Shown: piece after piece, positions 8,798 to 17,546 of the stretch
How positions within the stretch are numbered: position 1 is the stretch's first letter
Layout: each line of letters opens with the position of its first letter
Source of the DNA: Syntrophobacterales bacterium
Lineage (GTDB): Bacteria; Desulfobacterota; Desulfobaccia; Desulfobaccales; 0-14-0-80-60-11
Length of the DNA stretch: 48,341 nucleotides
Direction of reading: 5' to 3'
Assembly (NCBI GenBank): GCA_023229795.1
Contig: JALNYP010000028.1
Coordinates: forward strand, 1-48,341
Made by a program: the position numbers and the translations under genes
Notes under the pieces: model-generated
What the model was told of the DNA's origin: nothing
What the model saw: only the letters and a program-made list of their open reading frames with translations
Databases searched by the model: none

Positions 8798-9957
8798 GAT
8801 AGGGTTTCCTTCTCCTCAGCTCGCCAGAAGTCGATTATCCGACTGCAGATCCAGCGCACTTCAGCTTCGGTCACTTCAGGGTGCAGGGGGAGACTGAGCA
8901 GTTCCCCGTAAAGCTTCTCTGTCACGGGCAACGGCACCTGTCCGCCTCCGAAAAAACTGAGCAGATGGTTAGGCCGATAGTGGATGCCGGTTTCGATCCC
9001 CTGACTCCCCAGAAACTCCCGCAAGGCATCGCGCCGCCCGGCCAGGACCCGCACCGGTTGGATATGGGGGACAATCTCCCGTAGATCAGCAGCCAGGAGA
9101 CACACTCCCGGGGCCTCCCGCAGCAACTGCCGGTATAACCCGGCCAGGGCCACCCGTTTCGGTCCAAATTCCCCGGGAAACCGCCGGAGCTGCACCCGCC
9201 CGATGGCGGCCAGCACGTTACTCATGTGATAGCGGTAACCTTGGTGGTGTACCTCGAAATCCCAGCTTCGTTGCCCGGCATACCTTTTCTCGGTGTCCTT
9301 TTCGACGCCTAGCAAGCGGGCATCCCTGATCCTCCGGGCCACCTGCGGGTCTTTGGTGACCACGGCTCCGCCTTCACCGCTGGTGATATTCTTGATGCCG
9401 TCAAAACTGAAACAAACAATATCCCCAAAGGAGCCGATCTTCCTGCCGCCATGGAGGCAACCGAAGGCATGGGCTGCATCCTCGATCACCCTCAAATCCT
9501 GCTGGTTGGCAAATTCATAAATGGCGTCCAGGTCTCCCGGGTTGCTGCCATAGTGCACCGGCATCACGGCCCTGGTCTTGGGGGTCAGCCGCCGCCGGGC
9601 GTCAGCCAGGTCCAGGGTGACGGTCTCCGGATCGACTTCGCAGGCCACCGGCAGGGCTCCGGCGGCCGCAATAGCTTGAAACGACGCCACAAAGGTGAGC
9701 GACTGCACCAGCACCTCGTCTCCGGGCCTGGTGACCGCCTGCACCGCCAGATGCAAGGCCGCGGTCCCGGAGTTGACGCAGATGACCTGGCGATCTGAGC
9801 AACCCAGGAAGTCCTGTAATTCCTGCTCAAAGGCCGCCACCTCCCGGCCCATGCCCAAATAGCCGTCCTCCAGGATGACCCGGGACACCGCCTCGGCCTC
9901 GGCTTGACCCACCACGGACTTGGAAAGGCGCAGCCGCTCGCTAATCTGCGAATTCAT
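8794..9957 (-). CDS. DegT/DnrJ/EryC1/StrS-family PLP aminotransferase
   Basis: A 387-aa sugar aminotransferase of fold type I. It shows VNSGTAALHLA, VIEDAAHAFG (Asp near the pyridine nitrogen) and FSFDGIKNITSGEGG, with the PLP lysine at residue 189. In front of rfbF and rfbG it could aminate a CDP-4-keto-6-deoxyhexose at C4. Many relatives work on UDP or dTDP sugars, so the substrate is an inference from position. Its start shares a base with the stop of the frameshifted methyltransferase gene (TGATG). Confidence 0.85.
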   Translation of the reverse strand: MNSQISERLRLSKSVVGQAEAEAVSRVILEDGYLGMGREVAAFEQELQDFLGCSDRQVICVNSGTAALHLAVQAVTRPGDEVLVQSLTFVASFQAIAAAGALPVACEVDPETVTLDLADARRRLTPKTRAVMPVHYGSNPGDLDAIYEFANQQDLRVIEDAAHAFGCLHGGRKIGSFGDIVCFSFDGIKNITSGEGGAVVTKDPQVARRIRDARLLGVEKDTEKRYAGQRSWDFEVHHQGYRYHMSNVLAAIGRVQLRRFPGEFGPKRVALAGLYRQLLREAPGVCLLAADLREIVPHIQPVRVLAGRRDALREFLGSQGIETGIHYRPNHLLSFFGGGQVPLPVTEKLYGELLSLPLHPEVTEAEVRWICSRIIDFWRAEEKETLS

Positions 9958-10729
9958 CAGGCCCGGCCCCCCCGAGCGACTCGGCCCTCTATCCAGTAAG
10001 TTTCCGGGCCCCTTTCTCCGCCGGTCAAGCCATCTTTGATCCCGACATATCCCGCCTGGGAAAAGGCCTGCCGGTAATCCTCCCGGGTGCGGAGCCAGCC
10101 CCAGAACTGCCCGCGATCATATAATTTGACCGCGCCCAGCAAAACCGCGGCCACCTGCTTGGCGGCCCGCACCGTTCTCTGCCACGGGGGCAGGGGCTGG
10201 TCAAAGGAAGCTGATAGCAGCAGACATTTACCTCCCGGGGTCAGGCAGCTGGCGACCCCGGACAATAAGCCGATGAAGTCGGGAGTATCCAAACAATAAT
10301 CCACGGCCGACAGGTATATCAGGTCGAACCGCCGCCCGGCCGGGATACACCGGGGGAAAGGACCCAAATGCACCCGGTCCGGCGGCAACTCCGGTTTAAT
10401 CCAGCGCAGGGCGGCCTCGGCCACCTCGGTAATCTCCAGGTTGCAAGGTCCCGGCGCCAATTTCCTGGAGGCAATGCTCCATCCAGCCCAGGCCGCAGCC
10501 CAGGGAGAGAATGGTTTCCCCACCCTTGAGCCCGGCAAAGATAAATTGCGCCAGAGCCTGCTTATCTCTGCGCCAGCCCGGGTCCAGGTCGTCCCAGGAA
10601 TGATATCGCCGAAAGAAGGCTTGGTAAAAGGCCTCATAAAAGGCGGCATTTGGCCAACCGCCGGGGAGACGTCCGGGTAAAGGAGCGGAACTCTATGCCA
10701 AACCAGTGGCGCTGGTAGAGTCTTCTCAT
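9957..10729 (-). pseudogene. Class I SAM methyltransferase broken by two +1 frameshifts
   Basis: Three consecutive frames together give one methyltransferase. It begins at ATG 10729, four bases after the upstream stop, with MRRLYQRHWFGIEFRS. At the run of four C (10663-10666) the frame moves to GGWPNAAFYEAFYQAFF and on to the SAM-binding motif ILSLGCGLGWMEH. Near 10443 it moves again to NLEITEVAEAALRW and runs to 9957. Removing one base at each site gives about 256 aa, the usual length. A gene caller would see only the last 230 codons, whose first third is out-of-frame nonsense. Either the gene is decaying or the consensus has two single-base errors. The intact protein would methylate a sugar. 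Confidence 0.8.
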
Positions 10730-10733
10730 CCCA

Positions 10734-12617
10734 TTATCCCGGCTCTCCCTCAGTAAGCAACCTCCGCCAACCGGGAAGCCCCTGGTCCAGGTTAAAAAAG
10801 TCCGAAATATTGACGGTCACCGACTCCCTGGCGGCCAGTCCCTTGATCAGGTCTGCAGCGGTCCCCACGTGCTGCACCGCGGCCTTGCCCCGCAATGGGC
10901 TGAGGTTGAGACTATTCTCCGGGATGTGCACCAATACCGGCAGCCCCAGGCAGACCGCCTCCACGGAGGCCGAGGTGGAGTTGGCGGCATAGACGGCCGT
11001 GGCCCTTGACCAGAGTTTGCCCAGGGACTCGTTTACTATCTCAACTTGCAGGGGCGGAGTCAAGGCCTGGAGGATTCCGTCCACCGGACAGTAGGGATGC
11101 GGCTTCACCAGGATATGCTCATATCCCGCCAACCCGCCTCCCTGGGCCGCCTGGGCCAGAAGGCGCAATTGTGAGGCCGTTTCACTCACCATATATCCGG
11201 TGACTACCAACAAGGTTTTCCCGCCGGAGGCGACTGATGGCAAAGAAGACTCAACCGGCTGCTGACTCAAATTCATATACCGCAAGGCCTCCACCATGGC
11301 CAGACCTTGGGAGGGGAATTTCGTTTCTTCCAACAGTTCTTTATCCTTCAGACCTCCCATCGCCAGGACTTCAGGCAGGGGCGGGGCGTCAGGCCCCAGG
11401 GTGTAAGAGCGCGGGTCCTCAAAACTGCGCAGATCCAGATACCGCAAGCTGACATGCTGAAAGCCCATGAGTTTCCCGTGCCCCTCCTGCGGCCAGGCCG
11501 TGTTCAGGGGCCGTTCCCAGGCTTGATTCTCCCAGGGGTACAGCCCCCATTCCTGCCGGGGCAACCGGGCCGCAAGTTCCCGGAAGCTCACCCAGGCCAG
11601 GCAGCCCTCCATGGCGGCCCATCCGGACAGGGAATTGCGCCAGTCCCGGGCCAGCACCGGCCAGAAGTTCAGGTCAGAGCCCGGAAAATGAAACGCCCGG
11701 CTCACGGATCTGAGGGTGAAACGGCGCCGCCCCAGTTGCATATAGAGACCGACGGCCTTGAGCAGGCTTTTGAAGGGCAAAAACTCTTCCAAAAAAAAAT
11801 ACCGGGCCCGCCCCCCGGCGGTTTCAGTAAAGCGGCGCCGCAGCCTCAGGGCCTGGGCAAAAGTATATTCGACGCTGGGGGCAAAGAACCATACCCAGTT
11901 GATAGTCCAGGGACTCTCAGCCAGCACCCGGTGCAGCCTTCCCCAATACCGGGAGAGGAAAATGCCCTTCTCCGCCTGGCCTGGATCGATATTGGGAAAA
12001 TAGGTGACGATGGTGGCCTGGCGTCCCCCGCCGGGCACGTCCGGAGCGGCCGTCACCAACCTCCGCCGCCGCCACCAAAACTCCGCCAGATAGGCCAGGG
12101 CCCGCATCGGCTGAGGCAGACGCTTTAGCCGGTCGCGCAGACTGGGCTTACCGGGGTCCGCCAGCCGCCGCCACTCATAGGAGTGCCCTAGTGACCGGCA
12201 CCAGTCCCTCAGGACGTCCTGGATCTCTCGGTTAGCGGAGACCCAGATGAGGCCCCGGCACCCCTGGTTCCGGTATAGCTTCTCCAGGACCCGCAGTTTC
12301 AACACCTCAAAGATGGCCGGGCTCTTCATGGGGGATTTTTCGGCAATAAGAGTCAGCCACCAGAAGGAATCCCGGCCCTCCAGGCGAAGATGCTCCTGAA
12401 CCGTGCGGCCCTTCAGAACCTGGGCCCTCAGTTCATGCACCCAGGCGAGATATTCTTGCCGCAGTTGCGGGGATTGGCGATCCACGCCCAGGGGGATGGA
12501 CTCACACCCGGAGGGGATATCCATGGCCGCCCAGTAGGCCAGGACCCTGGGGGGCGGCCCCGTCCAGGCAGCCCCTTCGTCCAGCAATACCATGTAGTCC
12601 TTATAATCCGTTTGCAT
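10734..12617 (-). CDS. Large surface-carbohydrate biosynthesis protein (TIGR04326-like), probable GT-B transferase
   Basis: A protein of about 627 aa. The N-terminal half has no clear catalytic motif. The C-terminal third resembles capsule and CDP-glycerol/ulosonate-type GT-B transferases, with LVKPHPYCPVDG (the HP motif) and NSTSASVEAVCLGLPVLVH (donor-binding Ser-rich loop, residues about 550-570). It looks like the TIGR04326 family of surface carbohydrate proteins, recalled from memory and not searched. The frame opens with TTG at 12620, and I took ATG 12617. It follows the KdsB-like gene, so a CMP-ulosonate is an attractive donor, but this is inference. No membrane segments are evident, so it probably acts at the cytoplasmic face. 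Confidence 0.65.
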   Translation of the reverse strand: MQTDYKDYMVLLDEGAAWTGPPPRVLAYWAAMDIPSGCESIPLGVDRQSPQLRQEYLAWVHELRAQVLKGRTVQEHLRLEGRDSFWWLTLIAEKSPMKSPAIFEVLKLRVLEKLYRNQGCRGLIWVSANREIQDVLRDWCRSLGHSYEWRRLADPGKPSLRDRLKRLPQPMRALAYLAEFWWRRRRLVTAAPDVPGGGRQATIVTYFPNIDPGQAEKGIFLSRYWGRLHRVLAESPWTINWVWFFAPSVEYTFAQALRLRRRFTETAGGRARYFFLEEFLPFKSLLKAVGLYMQLGRRRFTLRSVSRAFHFPGSDLNFWPVLARDWRNSLSGWAAMEGCLAWVSFRELAARLPRQEWGLYPWENQAWERPLNTAWPQEGHGKLMGFQHVSLRYLDLRSFEDPRSYTLGPDAPPLPEVLAMGGLKDKELLEETKFPSQGLAMVEALRYMNLSQQPVESSLPSVASGGKTLLVVTGYMVSETASQLRLLAQAAQGGGLAGYEHILVKPHPYCPVDGILQALTPPLQVEIVNESLGKLWSRATAVYAANSTSASVEAVCLGLPVLVHIPENSLNLSPLRGKAAVQHVGTAADLIKGLAARESVTVNISDFFNLDQGLPGWRRLLTEGEPG

Positions 12618-12647
12618 CAACCGTGGGACCTCTTCCCCACAGCAGGA

Positions 12648-13385
12648 TCATCTGTATTGATGGCGAATGACATCATCTTGCATGAGGCGCCGCACTTCCT
12701 CCAAATCAGCGGGGGTATCCACACTGATTCTGGCATTCTCCACCCGCACCGCCCGCAGCTTGACCCCATGTTCCAGCACCCGCAGGTACTCGTTATATTC
12801 AATGATCTCCAACGGGGTGGGAGGCCAGGCGGCGTATTGCTTCAAGAACTCCTTGCGGAAAGGCACGATAAAGCACATCTTGAGCATTTCCGTTATCGGA
12901 GTGCGGCAATCACTGGGCAGATCGGTGCGGGAACAATACATGATATTATCTTCAAGATCCAAGACCGCTTTGATGTCGGAAGAACTTTGCTTTTTGGTAA
13001 AAGGGGTGACGCCCACCGCAATCTGCAGGGACCGGTCTTCAAGCAAGGGAGTGACAATGGCGTCGATATGCTCAGGGTTCACCAGGGGCTCATCTCCCTG
13101 GATGTTGACGACAATGTCGCACTCCACGGAGTCACAGGCCTCCGCTAGCCGGTCGGAGCCGGTCTGATGGTATCTGCCGGTCATGATAACCCGGATGCCG
13201 TTTTGCTCCCCGGCTTGCTTGATCAAATCGTTATCGGTAACCAGATAAACTTCCTGCAACTTCCGGCTCAACTGGGCCCGCTTGCACGTATGCACCACCA
13301 TGGGCAACCCCATGAGATCAATGAGCGCCTTTCCGGGCAAACGGCTGGATTCCAGCCGGGCCGGCACCATGCCCACTACCCTCAT
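12648..13385 (-). CDS. 3-deoxy-D-manno-octulosonate cytidylyltransferase family (KdsB-like)
   Basis: A 245-aa CMP-sugar synthetase. It has VPARLESSRLPGKAL at residues 7-21 (CTP-binding loop) and VVNIQGDEPLVNP with the metal-binding Asp. The length is normal for KdsB (about 250 aa). KdsB activates Kdo with CTP. Here the gene sits between two aldolase-type genes and a probable transferase, not among lipid A genes. It may therefore be a paralogue that activates another 3-deoxy-2-ulosonic acid. It overlaps the HpcH-type aldolase gene by 4 nt. Confidence 0.85.
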   Translation of the reverse strand: MRVVGMVPARLESSRLPGKALIDLMGLPMVVHTCKRAQLSRKLQEVYLVTDNDLIKQAGEQNGIRVIMTGRYHQTGSDRLAEACDSVECDIVVNIQGDEPLVNPEHIDAIVTPLLEDRSLQIAVGVTPFTKKQSSSDIKAVLDLEDNIMYCSRTDLPSDCRTPITEMLKMCFIVPFRKEFLKQYAAWPPTPLEIIEYNEYLRVLEHGVKLRAVRVENARISVDTPADLEEVRRLMQDDVIRHQYR

Positions 13386-14179
13386 GATTTCTGGTCCCTT
13401 TCCCGCAGCGCTGCCTGGAACCTTTCCATGACCTGTTCACAGGCGTGGTGCAGCACCGTCACCTCCGGCAGCCAGGTGATGAACTGCATGCCGATATCCA
13501 GCATCCACCGCAGGTCCTCGTCATTCTTGGCCACATAGCCCCCGGCGGCGATGCCCGCGTCCCTGATGCGGCGGATGCAGGTCTCCAGGTGTTTTTTGAT
13601 GGTGGGATGCTGCACCTGCCCGGGCATACCCAAGGCCTGGGACAGATCATAGGCTCCGATATAAATAAGGTCCACTTCTGCGGTCTCGACAATGGCGTCT
13701 AAATTGTCCAGGCCGTCTTTGCCTTCCAGAATCAGACCCGTGAAAGTCTCTTCATTCTCGTTTTGGGCATGATTTGCCACCTGCCGCATCCCGTACCCGC
13801 CGGCCCGGGTAAAAGGGGAGAACCCCCTGTTTCCCAAGGGGCTGTACTTCGCCCACGAGACGATCTCCCGGGCGTCCTGCGAGGAATGCACGTGGGCCAC
13901 CAAAATGCCGTGGGCGCCGATATCCAACGCCTTTAAGATGTTTTCCTCATTTTTCATTCCCAGGCGAATCAGGGGGCAACACCCCTCCGATTCGGCCGCC
14001 CGGACCATGTCTTCCGCGGTTTCAAACCCGGCCGGTCCGTGCTCCAGGTCAATAATAACAAAATCCAGACCCGCAGAAGCGATAACGTTGGTGACCGATG
14101 CCGAGGGCAGCACGCACCACAGGCCCATCACCACGTCCCCCGCTTTCAACCGTCTCTTCAAGATATTGGGCTTTCTCAT
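13382..14179 (-). CDS. HpcH/HpaI-type class II aldolase
   Basis: A 265-aa TIM-barrel protein of the HpcH/HpaI aldolase/citrate lyase family. It has IIDLEHGPAGFETAEDMVRA at the N-terminal third, LEGKDGLDNLDAIV with the metal-binding Glu, and YIGAYDLSQALGMPG with the metal-binding Asp. These enzymes add or remove pyruvate or oxaloacetate to or from aldehydes. Between a KdsB-like gene and a HAD phosphatase, a role in making or trimming a 2-keto-3-deoxy acid is plausible. The ATG overlaps the stop of the radical SAM gene. Confidence 0.82.
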   Translation of the reverse strand: MRKPNILKRRLKAGDVVMGLWCVLPSASVTNVIASAGLDFVIIDLEHGPAGFETAEDMVRAAESEGCCPLIRLGMKNEENILKALDIGAHGILVAHVHSSQDAREIVSWAKYSPLGNRGFSPFTRAGGYGMRQVANHAQNENEETFTGLILEGKDGLDNLDAIVETAEVDLIYIGAYDLSQALGMPGQVQHPTIKKHLETCIRRIRDAGIAAGGYVAKNDEDLRWMLDIGMQFITWLPEVTVLHHACEQVMERFQAALRERDQKS

Positions 14180-15771
14180 GAGCTCGTACCCTTTTGGAGA
14201 TCAGAATGTGGGCCTCCGCCTTCGATCCGCCGCCAGGCAATGTGCTTCGCTCGTTGATAGACCCGCTGCAAGGCGTACTCTGCCGGTAATTTCAGGAAAA
14301 AATATTTCAATCTCAGCCTGGCCAGTTGCTGCAGAACGGTACGCGCCCAGCCGCGCCAACCGCTGGCTTGGCCCGTGGCGGCCGTCAAGGCATGATGGGC
14401 ATAAAAATTGATCTTCTCCACATCGCTCTGGAACTCCCTGGGGGTCCAGGGCATCTCGGTATAGGTTACTTCCTGATGGAGATATGCCACCCACGATTGC
14501 ATGGTATTGGGCATCTTCAACTTAAAATTTTGGACGATGCGGTTGTAGATAGGTGAACCGGGATATAACCTAAAAGGAAAGACGGCGATATCAACCTGAG
14601 GATTGATTTCCTTCATCTTCAGGCAAAACTTGAGGGTACGCTTGATCTGATCCATCCGTTCGTTTTCCAGGCCCACCATAAAAGAATACCTGGCAAAAAT
14701 TTTGCTGCCGGTCAGCATTCGCAACGAATGTAATATTTGCTCCGGGGTAGTGCCCTTCTTCAAAAGAGTCAGGATCTCCGGGTTGGCGCTTTCCCCGCCC
14801 ATGACCAGGGAACCGTAGCCGATATCTCCCAGTCGTCTGATTACTTCGGCATTCAGAAAATCATCCCGGAAATGATCCACCCGGCACCACATGCGCCAAT
14901 TGAAATGGAGTTTTTGACTTTCCACCAGATCTAAAAATTGGAAGGCCCGTTTTTTACTGATAAAAAAATCCTCATCCAGGAATAGAAAGGTGTTGGCGTC
15001 ATATCGGTCCTGGAGAAATTTAACCTCCGCCACGATGGATTCCGCCGACCGAAACCGGTACCTCCTTTTGAGAATGACGTTAATGCAAAACTGGCATTGG
15101 TAAGGACACCCCAACCCCGTCAATATCGGCATGATCCTGATCTTGTCCTTAAGATTGGGAAATTCCCGTTGATACGGTGAATCCGATTCCTGCTGCAAAT
15201 AGCTATTCACGTCCAGCAGCGAAAAATCGAAGTGGGGCAAGCGCTGGATATCTTCCAATGGGCTTGCCTGAGTAATCACAATCTTCTGGGGATCATTTTT
15301 GTCTTTATAGCCGATACCGGGCACTTGACCGAGATCAAGTCGGTCTTTCAGGCAATCCGCCAGGTTAAGGGCGGTGGCGCCGCCTTCGTTGATCGCCACG
15401 ATATCCACGCTGTCTTCCAGGAGAGTCTCTTGGGGAAACAACGTGGGATGCGGTCCCCCCCAGACGATGGGAATGTTGCGATTCCACGTCTTGATGGCCC
15501 TTGCCGCCTCCAGGGCCATGGGTATCTGTGTGGTCATGACCGTCATGCCGATGAAGACCGGGGAGCGATGATCTGTCAGGAGCTCTTTTTGCAAAATGTC
15601 CAGGTAATTCTCATGAAAGGCGCCGTCGATGATCGCGACCTCGTAGCCGGCCTGGCGCAGTATGGTTCCCAGGAGCAGGATCGCGGTACTGGGGTAGATT
15701 GCTCCTTTACTGGAGTGGCGCGACTCCAGGGCCGGAGGCAAATTAAGGAGGTAGATTTTCTCGTTAGTCAT
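14176..15771 (-). CDS. B12-binding-domain radical SAM protein
   Basis: A protein of about 531 aa. The N-terminal 180 residues form a Rossmann-like cobalamin-binding domain (TVMTTQIPMA, VWGGPHPTLFP). Next comes the radical SAM core with Cx3Cx2C in GLGCPYQCQFC (Cys 222, 226 and 229 counted from ATG 15771). FLDEDFF and GGESAN are typical core elements. The C-terminal 120 residues are not assigned. Family members do C-methylation, ring contraction and other radical chemistry, so the reaction is open. ATG 15771 overlaps the HAD stop by 8 nt; a TTG/ATG-type extension to 15795 is possible but has no better Shine-Dalgarno. Confidence 0.82.
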   Translation of the reverse strand: MTNEKIYLLNLPPALESRHSSKGAIYPSTAILLLGTILRQAGYEVAIIDGAFHENYLDILQKELLTDHRSPVFIGMTVMTTQIPMALEAARAIKTWNRNIPIVWGGPHPTLFPQETLLEDSVDIVAINEGGATALNLADCLKDRLDLGQVPGIGYKDKNDPQKIVITQASPLEDIQRLPHFDFSLLDVNSYLQQESDSPYQREFPNLKDKIRIMPILTGLGCPYQCQFCINVILKRRYRFRSAESIVAEVKFLQDRYDANTFLFLDEDFFISKKRAFQFLDLVESQKLHFNWRMWCRVDHFRDDFLNAEVIRRLGDIGYGSLVMGGESANPEILTLLKKGTTPEQILHSLRMLTGSKIFARYSFMVGLENERMDQIKRTLKFCLKMKEINPQVDIAVFPFRLYPGSPIYNRIVQNFKLKMPNTMQSWVAYLHQEVTYTEMPWTPREFQSDVEKINFYAHHALTAATGQASGWRGWARTVLQQLARLRLKYFFLKLPAEYALQRVYQRAKHIAWRRIEGGGPHSDLQKGTSS

Positions 15772-16531
15772 CTTGGCTGATCTTGAGATCCGCAATACTT
15801 TTGACTAAATAGGGGGTTATCCGCCTGAGTTCGGCCGCCTCCCGGATGATTCCCGAGAGTACCCCGATGGAGGCCTTGAGGCCGGCATTCACGCCCAGCA
15901 TGACATCGGTCACCGCATCTCCCACCATCACCGCCCTCTCCGGGGCCACCGCCAATTCCTGCAGAATCAGCTCAATCATATCCGGGTGCGGTTTGGTCCT
16001 GGCCACCATCTCCGCGCCGGCAATAAAATCTATTCTCTCCTTGAGCCCCAGGTGAGCCATAGCCAGCCAGGCCCGGGTGGAAAGATCGGTGGTGGCGATG
16101 GCGATTTTGCAACCGGCTGCTTCCAAGTCTTCGAACATCTCATAGAGGCCCTGGATGGGAGCGATAATTTCATCCAAGCGCTCCAAGGAGAATTCATCCA
16201 CCTGGGCGAAAACTTCCCGACACAACTCCGCCTGATCCGGGCAGCCGCTTGTGGACAGGTAATCCACCGCGGCCTGCATGACCACTTCTCTCTTTTTGAT
16301 GCCCACCGGTCCCTGGGGATAGAGCTGCATGGTCGCCACATCCACCCCCATGGAGTGCATCAGCCCCAGGCGCTCCGGTTCTCCCAAACCCAACCGCTCA
16401 CAAATCAAGGCGGCTCGCAGTCCCACCATGGCCGACCAGTAGAGGTGCACATCTATCAGGGTCCCGTCCTTATCGAAGATGACCAGGTCCACCGACGAAA
16501 TGGCGTCGTCCTTCAGAATAATTTTGGCCAT
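15764..16531 (-). CDS. HAD-superfamily phosphatase
   Basis: A 255-aa HAD hydrolase. Motif I is FDKDGTLID (residues 19-27), motif II IATTDLS, motif III the lysine in RTKPHPDM, and motif IV VGDAVTDV. The helical cap between motifs I and II is of the phosphoglycolate-phosphatase type. In a ulosonate-type module it would remove the phosphate from an aldol product before CMP activation, as KdsC does for Kdo-8-phosphate. KdsC is shorter and lacks a cap, so this is a different branch. AGGTGA in front of ATG 16531 is a good Shine-Dalgarno and overlaps the stop of the Fe-S gene. Confidence 0.82.
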   Translation of the reverse strand: MAKIILKDDAISSVDLVIFDKDGTLIDVHLYWSAMVGLRAALICERLGLGEPERLGLMHSMGVDVATMQLYPQGPVGIKKREVVMQAAVDYLSTSGCPDQAELCREVFAQVDEFSLERLDEIIAPIQGLYEMFEDLEAAGCKIAIATTDLSTRAWLAMAHLGLKERIDFIAGAEMVARTKPHPDMIELILQELAVAPERAVMVGDAVTDVMLGVNAGLKASIGVLSGIIREAAELRRITPYLVKSIADLKISQDD

Positions 16532-16535
16532 GTTC

Positions 16536-17537
16536 TCACCTGGCTATGGGGCCGAGGTTGCAGCCCACCAGGGCTTTGGCCGCGCTCAAGGCCCGGGCCG
16601 CCAGATCCAAGTCCGTACCGAAGCGAGGATCATTGATCTCCTGGCGCACCAGCTTACGGGCAAAAGTTCCCACCGAAATGCCGTTGAGCCGCACGCCGCA
16701 CTGCCGGGCCAACTCCCCGGTCTTGCTGTTGGTCCCCCCGGACGCCAGCAGCATGAGGGGAATCTCATGTTTTCGGATCACGTCCGCAATGGCGATGGCT
16801 TGCAGCGTCGTGTTGAAATCGTCTCGGCCGCCGCTCATGGGGATGCCGTCGGCCTGAATGATCAAGCGGTCCCCGGCCACGGCTTTCACCTGCTTGATCC
16901 TGGCGATCAGATGGGCGTCGGAGAGCTGCGAGCGGTCCAAGCACATGCTGATAAAATTATGGGGCACCAGGGAGGCGATGAGTTGCCAGTCCCGCATCAC
17001 CGCCGCGTCGTCGGCTATGGTGGCATGAAGTTCCAGATTTTCCGCGCCCGCCTCCAGGCATTGGGGCAGGACCTCCTGGAAATCCACCTTCCGATCCGCA
17101 AAACTGATGGCCTGGAAGTCGCACACCGAGAAGCAGGCGCCACAGCCGATGCAGCGCGCCAACACCCGGCAGGACTCATCCACGGCCTGCTGCTCGCACA
17201 CCTGGCGGCATTCCCCGCATTGGGTGCATAGGGCCGCATCGATCTGCGCCTTACGAATATGCGGGTCTCCTTTCAAACCCACGCTTACGGTAATAAACGG
17301 CCGCGGCCCCGCCGGCACCCCTAAATCCCCGCCCAACTGCCGGGCCAGGGCAATGCCCTGGACTGCGGCCGCCACTATCGCCGGCTGAGCCGACACATCG
17401 ATACCCAGAGCCCCGGCCAAGGTGTAGATCAGCGACAGTTTCCGGACCTCTTCCGGGTCCTCGTTGCCGGCGCCGCACACTACTTTAAAGTAGCGGCCTC
17501 GGGACAGAATCTCACGCATTTCTTCATAGCGAGTCAT
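16536..17537 (-). CDS. LdpA-like two-cluster Fe-S protein
   Basis: A 333-aa protein with two [4Fe-4S] motifs: Cys 104, 107, 110 and 114, and Cys 129, 132, 135 and 139. The N-terminal 80 residues (FKVVCGAGNEDPEEV, YTLAGALGIDVSA) and the C-terminal half look like a TIM-barrel-type domain. The layout recalls cyanobacterial LdpA, an Fe-S protein linked to the circadian clock. That resemblance is from memory. Here the gene lies between an HMGL-type aldolase and a HAD phosphatase, 10 nt and 4 nt away, so a redox or electron-donor role in sugar synthesis is more likely, perhaps for the B12/radical SAM enzyme. Its function is unknown. Confidence 0.6.
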   Translation of the reverse strand: MTRYEEMREILSRGRYFKVVCGAGNEDPEEVRKLSLIYTLAGALGIDVSAQPAIVAAAVQGIALARQLGGDLGVPAGPRPFITVSVGLKGDPHIRKAQIDAALCTQCGECRQVCEQQAVDESCRVLARCIGCGACFSVCDFQAISFADRKVDFQEVLPQCLEAGAENLELHATIADDAAVMRDWQLIASLVPHNFISMCLDRSQLSDAHLIARIKQVKAVAGDRLIIQADGIPMSGGRDDFNTTLQAIAIADVIRKHEIPLMLLASGGTNSKTGELARQCGVRLNGISVGTFARKLVRQEINDPRFGTDLDLAARALSAAKALVGCNLGPIAR

Positions 17538-17546
17538 GCATCTGCC

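Noticed and set aside
11307..12128. A 273-codon plus-strand ORF
   Set aside because: It is antisense to the large transferase gene and rich in Pro, Gly and Arg with no known motif.
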